From Platycnemis pennipes (lineage: Eukaryota; Arthropoda; Insecta; Odonata; Platycnemididae): a stretch of 64,000 bases of DNA. Of this stretch, positions 55,925 through 64,000 are shown piece by piece. The stretch lies in NCBI GenBank assembly GCA_933228895.1, contig OW121855.1:42794698-42858697 (forward strand), given 5' to 3'. The notes under the pieces are model-generated. The model saw only the letters and a program-made list of their open reading frames with translations, made no database searches and was not told the origin of the DNA. Made by a program: the position numbers and the translations under genes. How positions within the stretch are numbered: position 1 is the first letter of the stretch; each line of letters begins with the position of its first letter.

Positions 55925-56313
55925 TAATGGCAGCTGCGGAAAAGAAAAGGGTGGAAGCATTCGAAATGTGGTGCTTCAGAAGAATGATGAAGATTAAATG
56001 GATTGACCGAGTAAGTAACGAGGAAGTTCTAAGAAGAGTGGGAGAAAAGAGAAGTCTTCTGCATACCCTGAAAAGAAGACGGAACAACTTAATCAGCCAC
56101 ATTATGAGAGATGATGGCCTGATGAAGACAATCGTCGAGAGACAAGTGGAAGGGAAGAATGGCAAAGGAAGGCCTCGTGTAAGATATATGTATCAAGTGA
56201 TAAAGGATGTGAAAGAGACTAAATACGTAAATATGAAGAGATAAGCTGATAGAAGGACTCAGTGGAGAGCTGAGTCAAACCAATCTGAGGATTGATGACC
56301 AATGATGATGATG
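55925..56313 (+). mobile_element. Family-A 3' fragment with 12-bp target duplication
   Basis: A 5'-truncated copy starting within the post-RT region: EKKRVEAFEMWCFRRMMKIKWIDRVSNEEVLRRVGEKR, ISHIMRDDGLMKTIV, GKGRPRVRYMYQVIKDVKETKYVNMKR, then a TAA (56242) and the 3' UTR ending in (ATG)n. It is flanked by AATAATATTCTT at 55913-55924 and 56314-56325. The open frame of 105 codons (55927-56244) makes it the least damaged C-terminus in the window. Its perfect target duplication marks it as fairly young. Confidence 0.9.
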
Positions 56314-56644
56314 AATAATATTCTTACATAATTATATTCTAATCTGATATTTCGGTTATTATTTTGTATTGAAAAACATGAAGGGAGAATAGTTAGGGGA
56401 GAGAGAGGTGCTTAGGGAAAATGCCAATTTTTCACCACCTTTGAAGTCCGCTTACAAAAACACATTTGTAAATAATTAGTTACCAGCTACTATATTTTTT
56501 GCTTTTTTGGGATACAAAATTGAGACTCCTGGGAAGAAGTTAACTATTACTTGCTATAATCCTTCTGAATGGATGTTTATTATGAAAAAATGTGTCCAGA
56601 CAACGCTCTTGATGTATTTTTATCTGTATAACTACCGGGTGATA

Positions 56645-57346
56645 GGCATTTTAGGGTCGGAACGTGAGATCGCTTCGGACCTGCGGAAATCTGGAAAACC
56701 TAAAGGTGGAAATGCGAAGAATGAACCTCACGTATTAGGAATCAGCGAAATTAAGTGGCCCGAAGGAGACTTCTGGAGCGGAAGCTGTAGAATTATGCAC
56801 ACGGGATCATTAAATGGTAATGCTGCAGTAGGCATAATGCTGAGGAAGAGCGCCAGAATGCGTGTGAAGATCTTCCTGCAGTACAATAAAAGGATAATAA
56901 TGGTGAAGATCGAGACCAAACCTGTAGATACCGTAGTGGTTCAGGTTTACATGCCTACGACGGACTACGAAGATGGAGAAGTGGAAGCTGTCTACGAAGA
57001 AATCACGGAAGTTATAAAACATGTAAGAGGAGAAGAAAACCTAATTATTTTAGGAGATTGGAACGCGGCCGTTGGCGAAGTTCAAGATGAAAGAATAACT
57101 GGGAAATATGGTTTGGGTAATCGAAATGAAAGAGGAGAAAGACTACTGGAGTTCTGCAGACAGCATAAGGTAGTGGTTGCCAACACGTTGCTTAAAAACC
57201 ATATCCGAAGAAGATACACTTGGAAAATGCCAGGAGACAGAAGAAGATTTCAAATAGACTACATTTTAGTGAAGCAGAGATTTAGAAAGCAGGTGAAGGA
57301 CTACAAAAGCAACCCTGGGGCAGACATCGACAGTGACCATAATTGA
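56645..57346 (+). pseudogene. Family-A apurinic-type endonuclease, plus-strand copy
   Basis: The open frame (56507-57346; family sequence from about 56645) keeps HVLGISEIKW (catalytic glutamate), [13 protein letters not shown] (D and N), RRRYTWKMPG, QIDYILV and DIDSDHN (catalytic D and H). The first motif GTWN is lost: compared with the minus-strand copy, one of two tandem GGAACGT units is missing near 56658, a 7-nt deletion that also shifts frame. The domain ends with a single in-frame TGA at 57344-57346, after which the same frame continues as VMMKCHLKFKKL. So two lesions inactivate an otherwise complete domain. Confidence 0.85.
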
Positions 57347-57871
57347 GTGATGATGAAATGCCATCTAAAATTCAAGAAGTTGAAGAAAACAATGAAGAAC
57401 GTATGGCAAATAGAAAAGCTAAAGGAGGCTCAACACCAGCAGGCATTTCAAAAAGCAGTGAGAAACAACATAGGAGAGGACCTGACTGAGAAATCAGTGG
57501 ATGAGCGCTGGGAAAATATTAAATGTGGACTACAGGAAGCCGCAAAGGAAGCTCTTGGGAGAAGAAAAGTTGCCAAGAAGAAGCCATCGATCACGGAAGA
57601 AGTCTTACAATTAGACCTGATTGAAGAAAGGATAAAGTACAAGAATGCGGAAACTGAAGAAGAGCAGCTTTGCTACAAAAGAATAAGAAACGAAATAAGT
57701 CGCAAAACCAGGAAAGCTAGGGAAATATGGATGAAGAGCCTATGCGAGGATGTACAAAACAACCTTGCTCTTGGAAAGGTAGAAACTGCCTATAATATAG
57801 TGAGGAACCACTTCAAGAACCGGGATAAGATGCAATGCCATAAAGGACAAGAACGGAGAACTTTTGATTGA
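57347..57871 (+). pseudogene. Family-A linker between endonuclease and RT
   Basis: Same frame as the endonuclease after the TGA. It is lysine/glutamate-rich and probably helical (NVWQIEKLKEAQHQQAFQKAV; RIRNEISRKTRKAREIWMKS). The minus-strand copy lacks the first two thirds by deletion. After 57871 the frame is lost and 57872-58310, which should hold the first RT motifs, is readable only in shifting frames (for example PRDFEENIIIPIPKK-like sequence near 58155-58200). Confidence 0.75.
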
Positions 57872-58312
57872 AAATAAAGACAAAGAGAAGAGATGGAAAG
57901 AATATCTGTAAGAGTTATACAACGGAAAAAATCTCAGCACGAAAGTGATCTAAGAGGAAAGCGAAGTCGAAAAGGATGATATGGGACCATCAATATTAAG
58001 ATCGGAATTTGACGCAGTATAGTAAAGGACCTTCGCATGAATACGGCTTCTGGAATTGATGTTATTCCTGCAGAACTAATAAATATGCAGAAGAGAAGAC
58101 ATTAACCCATCTCTACAAGACCATCTGCGGCAGGTACTCAACAGGATAAATACCCAGGGACTTCGAGGAAAACATCATAATTCCTATTCCCAAAAAGAGG
58201 AGAGCGGAGAAATGCGATAATTTTAGGACCATAAGCCTTACGACACAGGCATCGAAGATACTGACAAGAATTATCGACAGAAGAATAGAACGAAAAGCAG
58301 AGGAGTTCCTGG

Positions 58313-59110
58313 ATGAAGATCAATTCGGATTCACAAAAAGTAATAGGCACAAGAGAAGCAATATCGGCCCTTAGGCTGCTCATAGAGAAGAGAATGGAGA
58401 AGAACAAACCGACGTTCATTGTATTTGTGGACTTCAAGAAGGCTTTTGACAACTTGGATTGGAATTCAATGCTTGGACTTCTGAAAGGAATTGGAGTGTT
58501 CTACAATGACCGAAGAATTATACACAGTCTGTACAAAAACCAAGTAGCTGTGATAAAATCTGTACCTAGCTGTGAAGAGGCAAGAATAAGAAAAGGAGTG
58601 AGAAAAGGCTGCGCACTGTCTCCCGTAATTTTTAATGTTTACATCAAGAGAGCCATAAATGAAGTCAAGGAGAAGTGTTCTGGAGTGAGCATCCACGGAG
58701 AAACAATCAGTATGCTACGATTCACTAATGACATAGCTCTCATAGCAGAGACAGAGTGGGATCTGAATGCTATGCTGATAACCATGGAAAACACAATGGC
58801 CGGATATCAGCTGAAGATAAATAAGAAGAAGACTAAGATACTAGTGTGCAGCAAGAGAGAAGAAGCCAAAGCCAACGTTAAACTAAGAAAACAAAAGCTG
58901 GAAGAGATGAAAGAGTTCTGTTACCTTGGAAGCCTTATAACCAACGACGTACGAAGTAAGAAAGAAATAGTCAGCAGAATAGCCCAGGTGAAGAGGGCAT
59001 TCTATCTAAAGAAGAATCTACTTACCGCTGGAAATACAAATGTAGAAGTAAGGAAACCATTCATCAGAACGTACTTCTGGAGCGGTTTCTTTATGGCAGC
59101 GAGGCATTGA
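58313..59110 (+). pseudogene. Family-A reverse transcriptase, plus-strand copy, catalytic site mutated
   Basis: A 265-codon open frame holds motif A (FVDFKKAFDNLDW), motif B region (RKGCALSPVIFNVYIK) and the post-RT segment (TNDVRSKKEIVSRIAQVKRAF). Motif C reads LRFTNDIAL instead of LRFADDIAL: the first catalytic aspartate is asparagine, so polymerase activity is not expected. The RQG of motif B is RKG. It is otherwise very close to the minus-strand copy at 25411-26079. Confidence 0.85.
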
Positions 59111-59590
59111 CAATGACAGCAACCGAAAAGGGTGAAAGCATTCGAAATGTGATGTTACAGAAGAATGATGAAGATTAAATGGATCGACCGAGAAGGTAAC
59201 GAGGAAGTTCTAAGAAGAGTGGGAGAAAAGAGAAGCCTTCTCAATACCCTAAGAAGAAGACGGGACAACTTTTTTTTTAATGGGTGTTTTTCGAGTCTGT
59301 TTCCGCACTAAAAGGCGCTTCAGACCGGGAGGAAAGGCATAAGGATAGCAATGGAAAGGTGATCGGATATGTGTCGGGACAACTTGATCGGCTACATCTT
59401 GAGACATGATAGCTTGATGAAGGCAATCGTCGAGGGCCAAGTGGAAGGGAAGAATGGCAAAGGAAAGCCTCGTGCAAGATAGATGGAACAAGTGATAAAG
59501 GATGTGAAAGAGAAGAATTACATAAATATGAAGAGATTAGCCGATAGAAGGAGTCAATGAAGAACTGCTTCAAACCAATCTGAGGATTGA
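59111..59590 (+). mobile_element. Family-A C-terminus and 3' end, split by a small insertion
   Basis: Frameshifted at 59110, it goes on as MMKIKWIDREGNEEVLRRVGEKRSLLNTL, then after an insertion (59272-59374) as GYILRHDSLMKAIVEGQVEGKNGKGKPRAR, a stop, and VKDVKEKNYINMKRLADRR. The 3' UTR ends near 59590 with a decayed ATGATG tail. No target duplication of the whole element was identified. Confidence 0.8.
59272..59374 (-). mobile_element. Small poly(A)-tailed insertion with 11-bp target duplication
   Basis: About 103 bp of foreign sequence split the family-A element. It is flanked by CGGGACAACTT at 59261-59271 and 59375-59385. On the minus strand the insert ends CACCCATTAAAAAAAA, a poly(A) tail next to the duplication, which marks a retrotransposed, 5'-truncated RNA copy of unknown source. 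It is a different tail type from families A and B. Confidence 0.8.
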
Positions 59591-61366
59591 TGAATTATGA
59601 CGATGATAACGACCGGCATCTCGGTCGAACGTCAGTATGCACATTTCTCTTTTGAGCTACCAAGGATATAATATAACAATATTCGTAATACTATATGGAT
59701 TAATTAACATTGTGATTATTATAATGGATATTTCTTCCATTATAAGTCCCTTGCAATACCTATATAAGAAATTCTCCAAAATACCCATTTCTTCTCATTA
59801 GTCTTCCATTACTTTTCATATTAGCGATGTTTTTCAAGCTAGAATCATTTCTTTTTTTACTCTTTCCGTCTTTACCATCCAAAATACGGTATGCAATTAA
59901 GTTAATGCCTTTAAGTGAAACTTACTTCATACATATTTTCCCATCCATGTATCATTTCATTAATTGTCTCAGAGATTTGCTCAATATCTCGAAGTGGAAC
60001 GGCAGTGTTTGCTCAGGATAGAGACGGAAAGGAAAGTTTACAGTTCCTGTCAGTGTCGATTTCAATGGCGTTGGTCCGATTTTTTCAAACCGACATAGTG
60101 TGTTCTGTGAAGCGGGAGGCCGCTTAATTGCTATAAGTCTGGTTTCAAACTTCGTCAAAAATTTTTCCATTTTCTGTCCGAGTTGTACGCAGGCTTGGTC
60201 CAATCGTGCTGCTATCCCGCCGCCATGGGGTGAAGGGCGTCAGAGATTGACCGCAATCACGGCTTTTTCGTATTTTTTTGGTGCTTTAACTTCGCATGAA
60301 GGCTCCACCCCGAAAATCACAGAGGGCCTTGCCTTTGACGGCCTCATATAAAGCACCCTTCGCTCGGAACGAAACTTTTACCGGAAACATGAAATGAGAA
60401 CATATCGATTCGAATACTGAGTCGCGCGGTCCAACTCCGGGAGACTGCTTTCACGAGACTCACTCAATCAAAGCTCATTTTGTGAGAGCACCGCTTCGAC
60501 CTCGAAACACGTGCATATTCGTTTCTAGTTGCCCCCTCACGAGATCGATGTATGTTAAAATAAGTATACACGCTGTATACCTTTTTATACGTCAAAAAGG
60601 ACCTTTTACATATCAAAGGTGAACACTAATTATGGTGCAAATTCACCAATGCAAAGGATATGTGCTACTTATAACACGTATTGTAATGAATTAGACCAAT
60701 ATGTCAGGAAAGACAACTTTTTGAAAGAAGTAACAAATTTGTTTGTGGAGTGACTAAGGAAGTTAAGTTATTTTTATTGTGGCTGTGACCTGTTTATTTG
60801 GCATTTTCAGTTATAATTATTTGTTTGTTATTATATTTGTGGCTGCGACCAGATTACTCTTTGTATTTGTATTTATATATTTTGATTGTTCACCCTATAA
60901 TTATGTATATGTTGGGTGAACGTTAAACTCAATAAATAAATAAATAAATACCTAGCTGTAATACACACCAATGGAAATTTGGCGAGTTGCTACAGCAATA
61001 AGATTATACCTTCTTTCGCTGCTGATTTTTCCAATCTACTCGAAGATGAGGCATCAAGATTTGTCATTGGAACAGTTGGGCATCATCACGCATATTGAAC
61101 GACCATGCACTCTTTTAGAGCGATGAAGGGTATTGTGTGTCGTAGTTTTCGTTCGGAGCACAACCCTTAAAATCTGAAACACCGAAAATTGGCTTGCTAC
61201 CGCGTATAACTTGAATTTACTCGAAGCACGAGTGTCCATTACATTTCACCCCACTTTTATTATAATTATCGATTTAAATCCGAGAAAAATTGTGACCGTG
61301 GGTTGGAAGGCTCGCTATGCGTTAATGAACATCCTCCATGACAGTACTACATTTGCATTTCCTATA
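59591..61366. other. No recognised gene; moderately GC-rich 60000-60500; (AAAT)n at 60931
   Basis: 59900-60500 has overlapping open frames on both strands (for example plus 60100-60351, minus 60203-59952) and CpG, none recognised. 60780-60955 carries TTGTGGCTG.GACC twice and ends AATAAATAAATAAATAAATA, which looks like the 3' end of a retroelement. Confidence 0.4.
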
Positions 61367-61425
61367 CAATACCCTGAATGCATTGTAAGGGTGTGTGTTG
61401 GGTGGTGAACCAACACCAGACATGA
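61367..61425. repeat. Dispersed GCCACCGCGAGGGTGTGTG repeat, copy 4, decayed
   Basis: ATACCCTGAATGCATTGTAAGGGTGTGTGTTGGG and GAACCAACACCAGACATGAATT keep the outline of the family seen at 11335, 11860 and 41105. Confidence 0.45.
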
Positions 61426-62006
61426 ATTAACATCAAGGGGGTAAATGTTTTTTATAAATTATATTATGCGTTCTATTGTTATTCTAAAATTTTAACATTA
61501 GTACTCCTAAGAAATGAAGTATTTTTATATGAATATCACTACTAATTGGAAACCGTCATGACAAGACTCATCACCCTCTGGAACAGAGGGCGCTCCATTA
61601 GAAATTGTTATTTTTTTGAAATTTGTGCAATAAAAATGAAATAAATGACATTTAGTCTCACGAAAAAATGAAAAAAAACAGGCAAACATCAACATTGCCT
61701 ATCTCATTTATTCCTCGGGTAGATTCGATTTAATATATTATTGCCCATTGGTGGCGTCAGAAACCATTATTGGACTTCGAAACTTTTTCGCAAAACAGCC
61801 CTACAAAGGGCACTCATTCATTGAGTTATTCAACTCAAACCCTGTGTGATCCGGGAACAGGCATCAGTGTGGAAACTATAGCCATAGGGGACCTGAGAGT
61901 GTAGCTCCGCGTGATACATGAACTACCTCAGATTAAAGCTGATGATTGAGGCTGTGAAACTCATTGCAAGTTACATTATATGTTTCTTGTTCTTTTCCCA
62001 TGTTGT
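61426..62006. other. No recognised gene
   Basis: AT-rich; A-run at 61672-61680. Nothing recognised. Confidence 0.4.
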
Positions 62007-62017
62007 AGTGTGGGCAA

Positions 62018-62979
62018 GCCTCTACAAGAACCAGGTCACCACAATGCGAATGAAAGATGGAAGGAAGATAGAAGCCAAAATAAATAAAGGAGTCAGACTA
62101 GGATGCAACCTCTCCCCAGCGTTATTCAATATATGCCTGAAAGAAGCAATAAGAGCCGCAGAGGAAATTAGTATCAAGGGCATCAAGGTGAATGGCGAAG
62201 AAATAAACATGCTAAGGTTCGCTGATGACATCTTGTTGTAGCTGAAAGTCGAGAGGACCTGCAATCATCCCTGACCACAATGGACCAAGTACTTCAAGAA
62301 TATAATATGAGCCTCAACAAGAGGAAAACTGAAATCCTAGTGTGCGGAAGAGAGAAGCTTAGGGCAACTATCACAATTCGAGGAGTGAAATTGGAACAAG
62401 TGGAGAACTTCGCCTACCTCGGTAGCACTATAACTTGGGATGGAAGAAGCTCGATGGACATTAAGCGAAGAATAGCGCAAGCTAAGGAGGCGTTTATGAA
62501 GAAGATACAACTACTGTGCTCAAAAAACCTACGGCTGCAAACAAGGAAGAACTTCATCAAAACATTCGTATGGAGCGTGGCACTCTATGGATCAGAGACG
62601 TGGAACATCGGGAAAGCAGACCAACGAAGAATTGAAGCCTTCGAAACATGGTACTGGAGGCGAATGTTGAAGATTAAATGGACAGATAAAGTGAGGAACG
62701 AAGAGGTCCACAGAAGAGCAGATGAAGAAAGGACAATATGGAAAACCCTACGGCAAAGAAGAACCAGACGGATTGGACATACCTTGAGGCACAATGAATT
62801 AGTTAGAAATGTAATAGAAGGGAAGGTCCCGCGAAGATGACCAAGGGACAAATATGTAGGGCAAATAAAGAAGGACGTGAAAGAGAAAATATACCAGGGC
62901 GTGAGGGAAATAACACTGAATAGGGTAGAATGGAGGGCTACAGTAAACCGATCCTAGGATTGAAATACTGATGATGATC
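62018..62979 (+). mobile_element. Family-B non-LTR retrotransposon, 5'-truncated, 11-bp target duplication
   Basis: Flanked by AGTGTGGGCAA at 62007-62017 and 62980-62990. It starts inside RT with SLYKNQVTTMRM, motif B region GVRLGCNLSPALFNICLKEA and motif C LRFADDILL (both aspartates kept), then a TAG/frameshift at 62239-62241. A second open frame (62280-62840) has the post-RT region: KRKTEILVCGREK, ENFAYLGSTITWDGRSSMDIKRRI, SVALYGSETWNIGK, IKWTDKVRNEEVHRRADEER, RHNELVRNVIEGKV, ending at TGA 62838-62840. The rest (GQIKKDVKEKIYQGVRE..WRATVNRS) follows, then CCTAGGATTGAAATACTGATGATG. Elements of this type insert by target-primed reverse transcription; the missing 5' half and the target duplication show this directly. 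Confidence 0.9.
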
Positions 62980-62999
62980 AGTGTGGGCAAATAATTTCA

Positions 63000-63410
63000 T
63001 GCCTAAGTGTTTGTGTGGAAATTATTACGCGGCTCCACGTGAGGTATAGGTACGATTTCGATATCTACCAATCATATCCTTCTGTCTCTGAGAGGGTCAG
63101 GTTGGAACGTAGGCGTTTTTTACACAGCTGTCATTTCACGCTCACTTCAGCGAAAAAATGATCAGTTCCCGTCGTTATTGTAATAACTCTTGATTCGAAT
63201 CTCACTTCCGACTTGTAAAGGACACACATCCTTTGCGACGAGTACAGTTAATTTCAAACGTGTGGGATTTTGCGTAGTGCGTGATGCACCTTTTTTTTCT
63301 TCAAAAATTAGTTTCACGCCAGTAATCTGCCATTTCCACACTTGTGACGATAGAGATATTTCCCCAGCACGGTCGCATCTCCCTCTCGGGTCTCGAGTTA
63401 CTAATTGGGA
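63000..63410. promoter_or_regulatory. Upstream region of the signal-peptide gene
   Basis: About 400 bp of mixed composition between family B and the TATA box. No transposon sequence is recognised in it. It is the likely 5' regulatory region of the gene that starts near 63445, but I can name no specific factor site. Confidence 0.35.
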
Positions 63411-63414
63411 TCGT

Positions 63415-63422
63415 TATAAATA
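63415..63422 (+). promoter_or_regulatory. TATA box
   Basis: TATAAATA lies 57 bp upstream of the ATG at 63472. A transcription start about 25-30 bp downstream (near 63443-63447, GTGCACTT) would give a leader of about 25-30 nt. A TATA box with a very short leader is common in arthropod genes for secreted proteins. Confidence 0.55.
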
Positions 63423-63471
63423 TCAGACCATTGATGTCCAATGTGCACTTGACGGCAATACCTTCCGCGCA

Positions 63472-63576
63472 ATGAAATCGCTAGGTTCGCTCCTCGTTGC
63501 CACGGCGCTGGGTGTAGCATTTCACGCCGCCTCCACTCACGGGAAGGGTCTACCTAGTGATGACTTAGCTGTCAGT
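63472..63576 (+). CDS. First coding exon of a secreted protein gene
   Basis: ATG at 63472 opens a 35-codon exon. Residues 1-20 form a signal peptide (MKSLGSLLVATALGVAFHAA) with a plausible cleavage after AASTHG or HAA, followed by a polar mature start (KGLPSDDLAVS). At 63576/63577 the donor AGT/GTAAGT matches the consensus, and the frame after it becomes AT-rich intron-like sequence with a family-A insertion. A TATA box sits at a fitting distance. This is the clearest host gene signal in the window. The family cannot be told from the signal peptide, and downstream exons lie beyond the window end or are unseen. Confidence 0.65.
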
Positions 63577-63654
63577 GTAAGTATTATTTCTATGGTTTGG
63601 ATAATTACCGTTTTATTAATCTTGTTTAAAAAAACACTCATCGTCACCATCAGT

Positions 63655-64000
63655 CAAAAATCCTTAGATTGCATAATAGCAATATACTCCACAGAGATAG
63701 CAATATACAATCTTTTGATTGGTTTGACGCAGCTCTCCACTCGATTCTCCTTTCAGCAAACCTCTTCATATTTACGTATATCTTCTCTTTCACATCCTTC
63801 ACCTGCCTCTTGTTCCATTTATCTCATACTACAAGGCCTTCCTTTGCTGTTCTTCCCGTTCACTTGTACGTCAACGATTGTCTTCATCAGGCCATCATGC
63901 CTCATGATAGGGCCGTCTTCCCCGTAAATTTTTATTGAGATTGCTCTTTTCTCTCGCTCTTCGTAAGACTTCTGCGTTTGTCACTCGGTCGTTCCATTTA
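63655..64000 (-). mobile_element. Family-A 3' part inside the intron, continuing past the window
   Basis: On the minus strand it reads (from the window edge) NGTTE-like broken sequence, then MRHDGLMKTIV.VQV, GKGRPCSM, VKDVKEKIYVNMKRFAERRIEWRAASNQS. The 3' terminus is interrupted by about 41 bp of foreign sequence (63673-63715) between CTTAGATT and GGTTTGACGC. It lies in the presumed first intron of the secreted protein gene, in antisense orientation. Confidence 0.75.

Noticed and set aside
56507..56644. N-terminal 45 codons of the plus-strand endonuclease frame as part of the protein
   Set aside because: They precede the family-A homology and belong to flanking DNA or a shifted frame; the family start motif lies near 56650.
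60100..60351. Open frame on the plus strand
   Set aside because: Overlaps an equally long minus-strand frame in a GC-richer patch; no domain or splice support.
1..64000. CRISPR array, operons, prophage or integron
   Set aside because: No regularly spaced identical repeats, no dense co-directional ORFs with ribosome binding sites, and clear eukaryotic introns and retroelements.

Overview
This looks like a nuclear genomic window from an animal, most likely an arthropod and probably an insect. It is AT-rich by eye, has low coding density, small introns with GT/AG borders, no operons, and carries many decayed eukaryotic transposons. The repeat families (apurinic-type endonuclease/RT non-LTR elements with (ATG)n tails, CR1-like and Penelope-like retroelements, PIF/Harbinger and Mutator-like DNA transposons, tRNA-derived SINEs, MITEs) fit an arthropod. 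I cannot name the species from the sequence. No CRISPR, rRNA, canonical tRNA or prokaryotic gene was seen.

Layout. 0-10 kb: tandem duplication, two copies of one tRNA-derived SINE family, decayed fragments of the main non-LTR family (called family A here), a SINE split by a fold-back insertion, a candidate 5' coding exon, a CpG-rich stretch and a perfect hairpin. 10.6-11.3 kb: a Penelope-like endonuclease relic. 14.9-17.3 kb: a CR1/L2-like element with a tiny family-A insertion inside its RT gene; directly after it, on the minus strand, the 5' two exons of a Mutator-like transposase gene. 19.46-23.95 kb: a PIF/Harbinger-type element with perfect 17-bp terminal repeats and a 3-bp target duplication, holding a broken transposase, a coiled-coil accessory exon fused to a captured RT fragment, and other debris. 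24.1-27.85 kb: the best family-A copy (minus strand), whose 3' part is split by an 887-bp insert made of an A-B-A-B array with nuclear-receptor-like DR1 sites. 28-34 kb: mostly without recognisable genes. 34.9-39.4 kb: retroelement tails, an inverted pair of tRNA-like heads and MITEs. 41.1-41.5 kb: a second fold-back insertion with near-perfect 97-bp arms. 42.5-42.8 kb: a cluster of TTCCCTAG palindromic half-motifs. 44-49.7 kb: a mosaic of decayed RT fragments and a MITE, plus one unexplained long reading frame (45.5-46.26 kb). 54.4-59.6 kb: retroelement fragments and a second long family-A copy, dead by several mutations. 62.0-63.0 kb: a 5'-truncated family-B element with an 11-bp target duplication. 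63.4-63.6 kb: the best host-gene signal, a TATA box, short leader, signal-peptide exon and consensus splice donor, with another family-A fragment in the following intron.

How parts work together: almost everything recognisable is selfish DNA and its wreckage. Family A codes for an endonuclease plus reverse transcriptase and its short 3' tails are scattered through the window as 5'-truncated insertions with 11-12 bp target duplications. The SINEs and MITEs have no protein genes of their own. Host genes are represented only by the secreted-protein exon at the right end and by weaker exon candidates near 2.9 kb and 46 kb.
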